This document shows, piece by piece, positions 8,716 through 16,753 of a stretch of DNA of 56,590 nt; positions within the stretch are counted from its first letter, which is position 1; each line of letters starts with the position of its first letter. The stretch is from assembly GCA_013203665.1 (NCBI GenBank), contig JABMPU010000114.1, forward strand, positions 1-56,590, written 5' to 3'. The translations under genes and the position numbers were made by a program. Origin of the DNA: Armatimonadota bacterium (lineage in GTDB: Bacteria > Cloacimonadota > Cloacimonadia > Cloacimonadales > TCS61). The notes beneath the pieces were generated by a model that was given only the letters and a program-made list of their open reading frames with translations, ran no database searches and was not told where the DNA came from.

Positions 8716-9093
8716 ATGCTATATGAGGATTTAACACAACAGATAATTGGCTGTGCATATAGAGTTTACAACATTATGGGATTCGGATATTTAGAATCCG
8801 TTTATGAAAAATGTTTAATAATCGAATTAAGGAAGATTGGCTTAAAAGTAGAAAGTCAAAAACCGGTTATTGTTCACTATCTGAACCAAATAGTTGGAAA
8901 TTATATTGCTGACATTGTGGTGGAAAATAAAATAATAATAGAATTAAAATCAGTCAAAAATATCGTGAAGGCACACGAAGTTCAACTTGTTAATTATCTG
9001 ACTGCAACAGGATTAGAGGTGGGATTGGTTATTAATTTTGCAGAAAGCGAAGTCGAAATCAAAAGGAAAGTAAGGGAATTAAAAAAGGATTAA
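8716..9093 (+). CDS. GxxExxY family protein, PD-(D/E)XK nuclease-like
   Basis: A 125-residue protein with the family-defining GYLESVY (G-x-x-E-x-x-Y, about residues 23-29). It has a compact PD-(D/E)XK-type core: ADIVVENKIIIELKSV gives D, then E-L-K about 12 residues later. The family is broadly distributed, often multicopy, and its biological role is not established. AAGGAG 7 nt before ATG 8716 decides that start over TTG 8710. The gene sits alone between inverted arrays of 9-nt repeats and separates prfB from uppS, as expected of an inserted unit. Nuclease activity is inferred only from the motif. Confidence 0.88.
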   Translation: MLYEDLTQQIIGCAYRVYNIMGFGYLESVYEKCLIIELRKIGLKVESQKPVIVHYLNQIVGNYIADIVVENKIIIELKSVKNIVKAHEVQLVNYLTATGLEVGLVINFAESEVEIKRKVRELKKD

Positions 9094-9095
9094 AT

Positions 9096-9122
9096 ATCCT
9101 GTTAATCCTGTCAATCCTGTCA
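9096..9122 (+). repeat. 9-nt array, right arm of the GxxExxY unit
   Basis: Three exact-length units, ATCCTGTTA, ATCCTGTCA and ATCCTGTCA, begin 2 nt after the GxxExxY stop. They are followed by AAAAAAGAGG, which forms the ribosome binding region of uppS. The array is inverted relative to 8652-8679. The same TAATCCTGTCAAAAAA junction recurs before the ligase gene at 39992 and in the STAS gene leader. Confidence 0.85.
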
Positions 9123-9136
9123 AAAAAGAGGTTAAA

Positions 9137-9871
9137 ATGAATTATAAAGAACTTATCCTCCAAATCGATAAATCAAAGATGCCAAAACACATTGCTATTA
9201 TAATGGATGGCAATGGACGCTGGGCAGAACTTCATAACACGAAAAGAATAAACGGTCATAAAAAGGGTGTGGAAACTGTTCGCAGAATTGTGGAAACATC
9301 TGTTGAAATCGGTCTGGAATATCTTACGGTTTATGCTTTTTCCACAGAAAACTGGAAAAGAGCAAAACCTGAAGTGAATTACCTTTTGAAATTGATAATT
9401 GATTCTCTGGTAAAAGAAATCGATGAACTTATAAAAAATAATGTCAGCGTGCGATTCTTAGGTAGAAAGGAAAATTTATCTAAAAATTATAATAAAAAGG
9501 TTATTGAAACGTGCAAACGAAGCTGGAATAATACCGGTCTTCATCTGAATGCAGCGATGAATTATGGTGGTCGCCAGGAATTGACCGATGCTTTTAATGA
9601 TATTTTTGCAGAGATGAAATCGGGAAAAATCTCAGAGAATGAAATTAATGAAGAAATTATTAATAGTCATCTTTACACAGCAAATATGCCGGATCCGGAT
9701 TTGATCATCCGAACCAGCGGTGAAGAACGGCTTTCCAATTTTCTCATCTGGCAGAGTGCTTATTCGGAATTCTGGTTTACCCAAACTCTCTGGCCGGATT
9801 TTTCTCGTGAAGAATTTATCCGGGCAATTCTGGATTTTCAAAAGAGAAAAAGAAGATATGGTGCAAGATAA
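9137..9871 (+). CDS. uppS: Isoprenyl transferase (undecaprenyl diphosphate synthase)
   Basis: A 244-residue cis-prenyltransferase that builds the C55 lipid carrier for peptidoglycan and surface polysaccharide. Motifs: HIAIIMDGNGRWA with the catalytic Asp (about residues 18-30), GHKKGVE, YAFSTENWKR, AMNYGGRQEL, DPDLIIRTSGEERLSNFL and the end motif LWPDF. The length is normal for the family. The GxxExxY unit now separates it from prfB. cdsA follows after a 290-nt repeat-rich gap. The leader consists of a TAATCCTGT-type array ending in GAGG. Confidence 0.96.
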   Translation: MNYKELILQIDKSKMPKHIAIIMDGNGRWAELHNTKRINGHKKGVETVRRIVETSVEIGLEYLTVYAFSTENWKRAKPEVNYLLKLIIDSLVKEIDELIKNNVSVRFLGRKENLSKNYNKKVIETCKRSWNNTGLHLNAAMNYGGRQELTDAFNDIFAEMKSGKISENEINEEIINSHLYTANMPDPDLIIRTSGEERLSNFLIWQSAYSEFWFTQTLWPDFSREEFIRAILDFQKRKRRYGAR

Positions 9872-9879
9872 AATAATGG

Positions 9880-9906
9880 TTGAATTGGTTGAATTAGTTG
9901 AATTGG
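9880..9906 (+). repeat. Three 9-nt tandem units after uppS
   Basis: TTGAATTGG, TTGAATTAG and TTGAATTGG follow each other exactly, starting 8 nt after the uppS stop. The period matches the other arrays, but the unit sequence is different. Confidence 0.8.
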
Positions 9907-10119
9907 GGAAAAACCTTGTGAATGGAATGGACTCGACTCGTGACGCAGTGCGTGTTGAGAACATTCAGTTTGTCATCATTCCCGACTCGCCGCAAGCTTA
10001 CGAGTCAGGTCTGATTCTGGTTGAACAGGTTAAGCTGGGAAAATACCTAACTACTTGTTCCCAAAGCCCTCTTTGGGAATGAAATAGAATTTTTCGTGTT
10101 TTTTCGTGTGTTTCGCGGG
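9907..10119 (+). repeat. Non-coding repeat-rich gap before cdsA
   Basis: This stretch has no supported gene. It contains GACTCG...CGAGTC near 9990-10012 and a perfect 9-bp hairpin TTCCCAAAG/CTTTGGGAA at 10058-10079. A TTCGTG-type array follows at about 10090-10119 (TTTTCGTGT, TTTTTTCGTGTG, TTTCGCGGG), leading into cdsA. The hairpin resembles the CCAAG...CTTGG palindromes at 41.5 and 49.2 kb. Confidence 0.6.
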
Positions 10120-10162
10120 TATTGAATTGGGAAAAATAAGTAATAGCTTATAGGTGAACGAT

Positions 10163-10948
10163 ATGGAATTAATAAAAAGAGTGTTAATTGCAGTTATTTT
10201 CATACCTCTTATTTTGTTCATTTTTTATTTAGGAGGATTCGCATTATCTTCATTACTGGGTTTAATCGTTTTTATTCAAATGTTCGAGTTCAGAGAAATG
10301 TTTATCAAAAAAGGCATTACAATTTCTGTTATAATGCTGCCTTTCAGCATTCTGGTTTTTATTTCATCTGCATATTTTAATCTGAATATGGTGATAGCTT
10401 CTCTCTTTATTGTATTTATTTTTGTTTCAGGAAATGACCTTGTTCACAATAAACTCGAAGGTAGTTTAAACAGGATTTCCACAAGCCTGTTTTCAGTTAT
10501 TTATACTGCTGTTTTTCTTTCTTCAGTTTATAGAATAAGAAATATGGAAAATGGTGCTTTTCTCATTTTGAGTTTGATCGCTCTCATCTGGATAACAGAT
10601 TCTTTTGCCTATTTTATTGGAAGAAAATATGGTAAACATAGAGGAATTTTTAAGGCAAGTCCCAAAAAATCTTTACAAGGTTTTTTAGCGGGAATTCTTT
10701 TTGCTTTTATTGGTGCATTCATAATTGCTGAATTTACTGGTTTCACAATTATTCAAACTTTAGCAGTTGCGATTTCCGCAGGGATTTTCGGTCAGTTTGG
10801 AGATTTGTTTGAATCTATGCTCAAACGTGATGTTGGCATCAAAGATAGCTCTACAATTATTCCAGGTCACGGCGGTATTTTGGATCGATTTGATAGTTTA
10901 TTGTTAGCTGCTCCGGCATTTTATTTATTATTGAGTTTCATTCATTAG
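10163..10948 (+). CDS. cdsA: Phosphatidate cytidylyltransferase
   Basis: A 261-residue membrane protein with about seven or eight hydrophobic segments, making CDP-diacylglycerol from CTP and phosphatidate for phospholipid synthesis. The CdsA signature is at the C-terminus: MLKRDVGIKDSSTIIPGHGG followed by ILDRFDS; ITDSFAYFIGRKYG and SPKKSLQGFL precede it. A GTG at 10154 is also in frame, but AGGTGA lies at a better distance from ATG 10163. The neighbouring uppS fits the usual uppS-cdsA envelope cluster. Confidence 0.94.
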   Translation: MELIKRVLIAVIFIPLILFIFYLGGFALSSLLGLIVFIQMFEFREMFIKKGITISVIMLPFSILVFISSAYFNLNMVIASLFIVFIFVSGNDLVHNKLEGSLNRISTSLFSVIYTAVFLSSVYRIRNMENGAFLILSLIALIWITDSFAYFIGRKYGKHRGIFKASPKKSLQGFLAGILFAFIGAFIIAEFTGFTIIQTLAVAISAGIFGQFGDLFESMLKRDVGIKDSSTIIPGHGGILDRFDSLLLAAPAFYLLLSFIH

Positions 10949-10957
10949 GATAGTATT

Positions 10958-12049
10958 ATGACGGAACGAATAAATCAAAATTCATCCAATAATCTTATGG
11001 ATGTTAGTTCTGAAGATTTGAACAAAATTATTTTGGTTACTGGCGGAGCAGGCTTTATCGGTTCAAATTTTATTCGGTATTTGATGGGTAAATATCCAAA
11101 GTATAAGATTATAAATTTTGATAAACTCACTTACGCTGGAAATTTGAACAATCTCAGTTCAGTTGAAGAAAATCCAAATTATGTTTTTGTGAAGGGAGAT
11201 GTTGCGGATAACAGGGATGTGAAAAACGTTTTTGAAGAGTTTAATCCGAATTATATTATCCATTTTGCTGCTGAATCTCATGTTGACAGAAGCATCTTGA
11301 ATCCCGATATCTTTTTGAAAACCAATGTTTTGGGAACTCAAATCCTGCTCAATCATGCGAAGGAAAACAATGTGAATAAATTCGTGCAAATTTCTACTGA
11401 TGAAGTATACGGCTCTATTGAGAAACCGATTTCTTGTCTTGAAGATTCAAAAATAGCTCCGAATAATCCTTATGCTGCCAGCAAAGCAGCTGCTGATTTA
11501 TTTGTCAGAGTTGCTCATCAAACATACGGGCAGGTTGTGAATATCATTCGATGTTGCAATAATTGTGGCTCCTTTCAATTTCCGGAAAAACTTATTCCAG
11601 TTATTATTGGGAATGCATTGAATAATAAAGAAATTCCGGTGTATGGAGATGGCAAGAATATTCGAGATTGGATTCATGTGGATGACCATTGTAAAGCTAT
11701 CGACCTGGTTTTGCATAATGGAAAATCTGGTGAGATTTATAATGTTGGGGCAGATAATGAATGGCAAAATGTTAAATTAGTGGAATTCATTCTGGATGAA
11801 CTGAATGCATCTAAAAACCTGATAAAATTTGTAGAAGATCGTAAAGGTCATGACCTTCGTTATTCTGTTGATTCTTCTAAAATTAAAAAAGAATTAGGTT
11901 GGAAAACTTCAATCGATTTTGATGATGGATTAAAGCAGACAATTAACTGGTACAAAAGTCATCTTGATTGGATAGAAGAAATACATTCAGGTGAATATTT
12001 AAATTATTATGATAAAATTTACAAAGATAGATCGGTGGAGACTTCTTAA
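10958..12049 (+). CDS. rfbB: dTDP-glucose 4,6-dehydratase
   Basis: A 363-residue extended short-chain dehydrogenase (RmlB), converting dTDP-glucose to dTDP-4-keto-6-deoxyglucose for rhamnose-type surface sugars. Seen: an N-terminal extension of about 23 residues, then VTGGAGFIGSNF (NAD binding), HFAAESHVDRSI, STDEVYG with the catalytic Thr-Asp-Glu, the YAASK catalytic Tyr/Lys, and DWIHVDDHC. RmlA, RmlC and RmlD partners are not in the window. It lies 9 nt after cdsA and abuts the next gene directly. Confidence 0.94.
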   Translation: MTERINQNSSNNLMDVSSEDLNKIILVTGGAGFIGSNFIRYLMGKYPKYKIINFDKLTYAGNLNNLSSVEENPNYVFVKGDVADNRDVKNVFEEFNPNYIIHFAAESHVDRSILNPDIFLKTNVLGTQILLNHAKENNVNKFVQISTDEVYGSIEKPISCLEDSKIAPNNPYAASKAAADLFVRVAHQTYGQVVNIIRCCNNCGSFQFPEKLIPVIIGNALNNKEIPVYGDGKNIRDWIHVDDHCKAIDLVLHNGKSGEIYNVGADNEWQNVKLVEFILDELNASKNLIKFVEDRKGHDLRYSVDSSKIKKELGWKTSIDFDDGLKQTINWYKSHLDWIEEIHSGEYLNYYDKIYKDRSVETS

Positions 12050-13510
12050 ATGAAAAATGTATTTATGGTTTTCATTTTGATTATTTTGGTTTGCAGTTGT
12101 TCATTTCATCAAGAACTCAAAGAAGATTTCATTTATGAAGAACCTGAACTTAATGAAGTGCAGAATTTCTATGTAAATGAAGATTCATTAAATCAGGTTA
12201 TTCTGCAAAGAGAGATTCAAATTGATTCTCTATTATCAGTTATTGAAGAGATGAATTTCACAAAAGATTCTCTTTCGCAAGCTTTGGAAATTTCTAATAA
12301 TCGTGTTGCTGTAAATTTGGATTTTCAAATACCGGATTCCATAATTTTTGCTGGAAGAGTTTTTGATCTTACCAACGAGAGGATTAATAATAAATTTGAA
12401 AAAATCTATAAACAGGAATTGAAAGCTGCACATAAATTTATTCCGAGAAGCGGGAAATATTTTGCAATTTTCGATTCGATTTTTACAAAGCACAGTATTC
12501 CTCTCGACACAAAATATTTAGCGATTGCTGAAAGTAGATTGAGCTGCCTGGCACATTCTCGTGTCGGGGCTGATGGCATCTGGCAATTTATGCCTAAAAC
12601 AGCCAAAGGATTTGGCTTAAAAGTAAATTCATTCATTGATGAACGACGGGATGTTTTCAAGTCGACCGAAGCTGCTGCTAAGTTTTTGCAGAATAACTAT
12701 GATTTCTTATCTCAAAGAGGAGCAGAAGACTGGCTTCTCGCTATGAGTGCGTACAATGCCGGAGCAGGAAATATTTCGAAGGTGATGCGCAAACAGGGAG
12801 GTAAAGATTTTTTCCATCTGATAATGCAATCTGATGAAAGCCATAATTTTGTTTGGAGAGCTGTTGCTTCGAAACTTATTATAGAAAATGAAGAAGTGAT
12901 TTTTGGCAAAAAATTTGAACGTGAGAAACCACTTTTAGAGCAGGTTCGTCTGGAAAGAATTACGCTGAATGGTCATTACAAAATTGATGATTGGGCAAAA
13001 GCTCAGGGAACTTTTGTAGGTATAATCTGGGAATATAATCCCTGGATCAAAATCTATCAGAGAAACAGGAAGAAATATTCTGCGATCAATAATGTGGTTC
13101 TTCCCCCAGGAGAATACACGATTCTTCTTCCCAAAAATTGTGAAAAAAATGACTCTCAAGTAACGTTTATAGAAAAACAATTTCTTAATAAAAATGCCGG
13201 TTATTTTACTCATCATACCGTGAAAAAAGGTGATAATCTTTATGATATTGCTATGAAATATAAAACTACAGTCTCAAAAATTAAGATGCTGAATGGTTTG
13301 AACTCAAATATTATCAGACCTGGTCAAAAGCTGAAATTGTATGGCTCTACACAAAGTAAAACCGGTTTTTATATTGTTAAGAAAGGCGATTATATTGCTG
13401 CAATTGCCCGTAAACTCGGCACTTCTTCTCAGCATCTTATTCAAAGGAACAATCTTAAAAATAAAAACGGGATTGTAATGATTTATCCCGGGCAGAAATT
13501 ATATTATTGA
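12050..13510 (+). CDS. Lipoprotein lytic transglycosylase with two LysM domains (MltD-like)
   Basis: A 486-residue envelope enzyme that cleaves peptidoglycan glycan strands. The signal peptide ends in a lipobox-like LVCSC (about residues 13-17), so outer-membrane anchoring is likely. A coiled region (about 40-95) precedes the SLT domain: LAIAESRLS with the catalytic Glu, GADGIWQFMPKTAKGFGL and MSAYNAGAGNI. Two LysM modules follow, starting at HHTVKKGDNLYDIA (about 390) and FYIVKKGDYIAAIA (about 440), for peptidoglycan binding. The order SLT-LysM-LysM is that of MltD. Its ATG immediately follows the rfbB stop. Confidence 0.93.
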   Translation: MKNVFMVFILIILVCSCSFHQELKEDFIYEEPELNEVQNFYVNEDSLNQVILQREIQIDSLLSVIEEMNFTKDSLSQALEISNNRVAVNLDFQIPDSIIFAGRVFDLTNERINNKFEKIYKQELKAAHKFIPRSGKYFAIFDSIFTKHSIPLDTKYLAIAESRLSCLAHSRVGADGIWQFMPKTAKGFGLKVNSFIDERRDVFKSTEAAAKFLQNNYDFLSQRGAEDWLLAMSAYNAGAGNISKVMRKQGGKDFFHLIMQSDESHNFVWRAVASKLIIENEEVIFGKKFEREKPLLEQVRLERITLNGHYKIDDWAKAQGTFVGIIWEYNPWIKIYQRNRKKYSAINNVVLPPGEYTILLPKNCEKNDSQVTFIEKQFLNKNAGYFTHHTVKKGDNLYDIAMKYKTTVSKIKMLNGLNSNIIRPGQKLKLYGSTQSKTGFYIVKKGDYIAAIARKLGTSSQHLIQRNNLKNKNGIVMIYPGQKLYY

Positions 13511-13974
13511 TGAAAATTGAAATCTGTAAAATGCAAATCAAAGACCTTCAAAAAGTTTTGGATATTGAAAAAGAACTGTTTTCCGAACCGTGGTCAGCAA
13601 AAATGTTTGTTGAAAAGATCATTAATCATGAGTCTTATGTGTTGCAGAAATCTGATGAGCAGGAAATAATCGGTTATATTTGCGGGTGGAAAATTAATGA
13701 TGAATTTGAAATTACAAATCTTGGAATTAGAAAGCAATTTCAAAGACAGGGTTTTGGCAAGATTCTGGTTGAGCATCTTATCAAAAAAGTAAAAAATGAA
13801 AACTGTAAAATATTTTTCTTGGAAGTACGGGAAAACAATTTTGCAGCTCAAAAACTATATGAAAAACTCGGTTTTAAAGTTATTGGAATCAGGGAAGAAT
13901 ATTATAATAATCCAAAAGAAAATGCGGTTGTAATGAGACTTCGGTTGACAGAAAACGATTCTATTTATGATTAG
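13510..13974 (+). CDS. rimI: Ribosomal protein bS18 alanine N-acetyltransferase (GNAT)
   Basis: A 154-residue GNAT acetyltransferase. LFSEPWSAKMF near the N-terminus is typical of RimI, QRQGFGKILVEHLI (about 80-93) is the acetyl-CoA P-loop (R/QxxGxG/A) and FLEVRENNFAAQKLYEKLGF is the RimI signature block. RimI acetylates the N-terminus of ribosomal protein S18. The ATG overlaps the preceding stop (TGATG), which shows translational coupling and decides against TTG 13507. No TsaB or TsaD neighbour is seen. Confidence 0.9.
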   Translation: MKIEICKMQIKDLQKVLDIEKELFSEPWSAKMFVEKIINHESYVLQKSDEQEIIGYICGWKINDEFEITNLGIRKQFQRQGFGKILVEHLIKKVKNENCKIFFLEVRENNFAAQKLYEKLGFKVIGIREEYYNNPKENAVVMRLRLTENDSIYD

Positions 13975-13997
13975 TTTTGATAGAAAAGAGCTGAAAA

Positions 13998-14636
13998 ATG
14001 AAAGAAAGTTTATTTATTACATTTGAGGGAATTGAAGGTTGTGGTAAATCTACCCAAGCTGAAATGTTAAAGGAGTATCTTGAAAATCTTGGTAACAAAG
14101 TTTTATTAACCAGAGAGCCTGGAGGACCAAAAATATCAGAAGATATCCGGGATATACTTTTGGATAAAAACAATGATGAGATGCTACCGGAAACAGAAAT
14201 GCTATTATATATGGCAAGCCGCAGCCAGCATACCGGAGAATGGATTATTCCTGCACTTGAGAAAGGAACGTTTGTGATTTCAGACAGGTATTATGATTCC
14301 ACGATTGCGTATCAGGGAGCTGCCCGAAAAATCGATAGAAACATCATTGACACAATTACCAAGTACGCCACTTTTGGTTTGGTTCCGGATTTGACTTTTC
14401 TCATTGATATGCCGGCAGAAATCGGGTTATCAAGAATTTCCCGAACCGATGCTGATAGGTTAGAGCGTGAATCTCTGGAATTTCATGAAAAAGTCAGGAA
14501 AGGTTTTTTGGAAATTGCGGAAATAGAAAAAGAACGTTATATTGTTGTAGATGGATATAAAAGTATTGTGGAAATTCATAAATTTATTGTTGATAAATTT
14601 ATTGATTTTCAGGTAAAAAGGGGTAAGAAGGTATAA
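13998..14636 (+). CDS. tmk: Thymidylate kinase
   Basis: A 212-residue kinase phosphorylating dTMP to dTDP. Walker A is FEGIEGCGKSTQ (about residues 8-19). REPGGPKISEDIRD is the dTMP/DRX region, SDRYYDSTIAYQGAAR binds the nucleotide, and a LID segment is near RTDADRLERE. Length is standard. The tmk gene sits 23 nt after rimI and 1 nt before ctpA, in the same operon. Confidence 0.96.
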   Translation: MKESLFITFEGIEGCGKSTQAEMLKEYLENLGNKVLLTREPGGPKISEDIRDILLDKNNDEMLPETEMLLYMASRSQHTGEWIIPALEKGTFVISDRYYDSTIAYQGAARKIDRNIIDTITKYATFGLVPDLTFLIDMPAEIGLSRISRTDADRLERESLEFHEKVRKGFLEIAEIEKERYIVVDGYKSIVEIHKFIVDKFIDFQVKRGKKV

Positions 14637-14637
14637 A

Positions 14638-16266
14638 ATGAAATTAAACAAAACAGGCAAAATATTAGTTTCGATCGGAGTAATCAGTTGGATTGTTATT
14701 GGTTTATTATTTTTCAATTCCGATAAAATCGATGCTGAAACAACTCCCAATCAAACTAATATTTATAAGAAAATCGAGTTATTTGTAGAAGTGTTCAACA
14801 AACTCCGGGTAAATTATGTAGATGATGTAGATATTGATGAATTAATCGAGTCATCCATCAAAGGAATGCTCGAGGATATGGATCCTCATACTGTATATTT
14901 TACTGCTGATGATTTTGAACGATTTACAACAGACACGAAAGGTGAATTTGGCGGCTTGGGTATCTCCATCGATAAGAAAGGAGATTACATTACTGTTGTA
15001 TCACCAATCGAAGGAACTCCTGCCTATCGAATGGGAATTCATTCCGGCGATAAAATCGTGAAGATCGATGGAGAAGATATTGTTGGAATGGCTTTGGATG
15101 AAGGGATCAAGAGAATGCGGGGTGATAAAGGGACAAAAGTTGTAATCGGAATCCTCCGACCTGGTGTTGATGAGGAATTGGAGTTTGAAATCATTCGGGA
15201 TATTATCAAGATCAAGAGTGTTCCTTATGCGTTTAAGATGGATAATGGTATTGGTTATATCAGGATTAGACATTTTAATGCACATGTTACTGAAGAACTT
15301 CGGGAAAAACTGGATGAGTTGGAATCTGAAGGGATTCGTGGACTTTTGATTGACCTCAGGTTTAATCCGGGTGGGCTTTTAACAGAAGCTGTAAATACAG
15401 TTAATGAATTCATCGGGAAAAATAAAAGGATTGTTTTCACAAAAGGAAGAAATCCACAGGCAAATTCGGAACTTTTTACGAGATATAACAGAATTCGTAC
15501 AGGTTATCCGGTAGTTGTTCTCATCAATGAAGCTTCAGCGAGTGCTTCAGAAATTTTTGCTGGTTCACTTCAAGATTGGGATAGAGGTTTAGTGGTAGGA
15601 AAAACATCATTTGGCAAAGGTTCTGTGCAAAGATTATTCCCGCTTTCTGGCGGAAACGGAATAAAAATAACAACTGCCAAATATTATATCAATTCCGGAA
15701 GATGTATTCACAAAGATATAAATGACGAATTACTCAAAGACGAAAGAGTTAAAAATGGAGATTTATCTCAGGAAGAAATCAAAGAAATACGGGAAAAAGC
15801 TGAAGAAGAGAATAAGAAAGAAATTTATTATACTCAGAGCGGAAGAGTTGTTTATGGCGGTGGAGGTATCACACCTGATATTGAAATCAAGCAATCTTTG
15901 ATTTCAGATCTGGGAATTGAATTTCGCAGGAAAAACATTTTCTTCAATTACTCTGTTAACTATATGTTAGAAAATGAGGATTCGATCACAGAAGATTTTG
16001 AAGTAGATGAAACAATTATTGATGATTTCCTGGAATATGCAAAAAATGAAGGAATCGAGATGGAACAAACTGAAGTTGACAGTTCATTCAGATGGATAAA
16101 GAATTCTATTGAAAGCAATATCATTGCAAAGAAATTTGATGATGTGGCAAGCTATAAAATTGCTATCAGAGAAGATACTCAGCTTCAAGAAGCTTTGGCA
16201 CTTTTTGATCATTTTATCTCAACCGAAGAAATGTTTGTTTATTTAGAAGGTATAGAAGAAAAATAG
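14638..16266 (+). CDS. ctpA: S41-family C-terminal processing protease
   Basis: A 542-residue periplasmic or membrane-tethered serine protease. An N-terminal transmembrane segment (about residues 9-27) is followed by a helical region with DMDPHT and a PDZ domain (about 95-175, with GGLGISIDKKG and SGDKIVKIDGED). The S41 core has GYIRIRHF, DLRFNPGGLL, the catalytic serine in NEASASASEI and the lysine in GKTSFGKGSVQ. The C-terminal extension (about 400-542) is acidic. It is the last gene of the plus-strand run and ends at a strong terminator. Confidence 0.94.
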   Translation: MKLNKTGKILVSIGVISWIVIGLLFFNSDKIDAETTPNQTNIYKKIELFVEVFNKLRVNYVDDVDIDELIESSIKGMLEDMDPHTVYFTADDFERFTTDTKGEFGGLGISIDKKGDYITVVSPIEGTPAYRMGIHSGDKIVKIDGEDIVGMALDEGIKRMRGDKGTKVVIGILRPGVDEELEFEIIRDIIKIKSVPYAFKMDNGIGYIRIRHFNAHVTEELREKLDELESEGIRGLLIDLRFNPGGLLTEAVNTVNEFIGKNKRIVFTKGRNPQANSELFTRYNRIRTGYPVVVLINEASASASEIFAGSLQDWDRGLVVGKTSFGKGSVQRLFPLSGGNGIKITTAKYYINSGRCIHKDINDELLKDERVKNGDLSQEEIKEIREKAEEENKKEIYYTQSGRVVYGGGGITPDIEIKQSLISDLGIEFRRKNIFFNYSVNYMLENEDSITEDFEVDETIIDDFLEYAKNEGIEMEQTEVDSSFRWIKNSIESNIIAKKFDDVASYKIAIREDTQLQEALALFDHFISTEEMFVYLEGIEEK

Positions 16267-16290
16267 ATTTCAAATAAGTAGATGTAGGAG

Positions 16291-16317
16291 AAACCTCCGA
16301 ATTTCGGAGGTTTTTTT
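16291..16317 (+). terminator. Intrinsic terminator after ctpA
   Basis: AACCTCCGA (16292-16300) and TCGGAGGTT pair around a short AT loop. Seven T residues follow (16311-16317). It lies 24 nt after the ctpA stop. Confidence 0.93.
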
Positions 16318-16753
16318 ATGAATAGGTGCTTACGAAAGCAAACTTACCAACAAGTTGTCGTGAAATTATTTAACCGCAAAGACGCAAAGAACGCAAAAAA
16401 ATTTGAATATCCTCCGAACAGTCGCAAGCTCCCTACGGGGCAGGCAATACCGAATATCGAACAAGCAAAAAAAAGACTTGGCATAAGCCCGAAGGATTTT
16501 GTGCTAAGTCGCTCACCAACCACCCTGCCAACCTTGTTCCAACTTATCCCAAGATTCCTGCGGAACTTAGGACAAGTTGTCATAAAATTTCAAATTCAAA
16601 ACAAATCGAAGCCTTAGATCGTTTGTTATTTCATTATTTGTATTTGGGATTTATTTGTTTTTTGGATTTTGTTGTTTGTAATTTCTAAATTGGAGTTAAT
16701 TTGATATTTATTATTTGGATTTTTATTTGATATTAGAAATTAGGATTTTGAAA
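16318..16753 (+). repeat. Gap between convergent genes: 9-nt array plus palindromes
   Basis: No believable gene. ACCGCAAAG, ACGCAAAGA and ACGCAAAAA (16373-16399) form a 9-nt array. A long imperfect hairpin pairs CAACTTATCCCAAG (16540-16553) with ACTTAGGACAAGTTG (16565-16579). The last 130 nt (16620-16750) are AT-rich variations on TTATTTGTATTTGGATTT. A 99-codon frame here (16318-16617) reads partly through the array and is taken as spurious. Confidence 0.6.

Noticed and set aside
9720-10082. 120-codon plus-strand frame across the end of uppS
   Set aside because: It overlaps uppS in another frame and runs through the TTGAATTGG array; no ribosome binding site.
16318-16617. 99-codon frame after the ctpA terminator
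   Set aside because: It begins at the end of the terminator T-run and translates the CGCAAAGAA array (NRKDAKNAKK), a typical repeat artefact.
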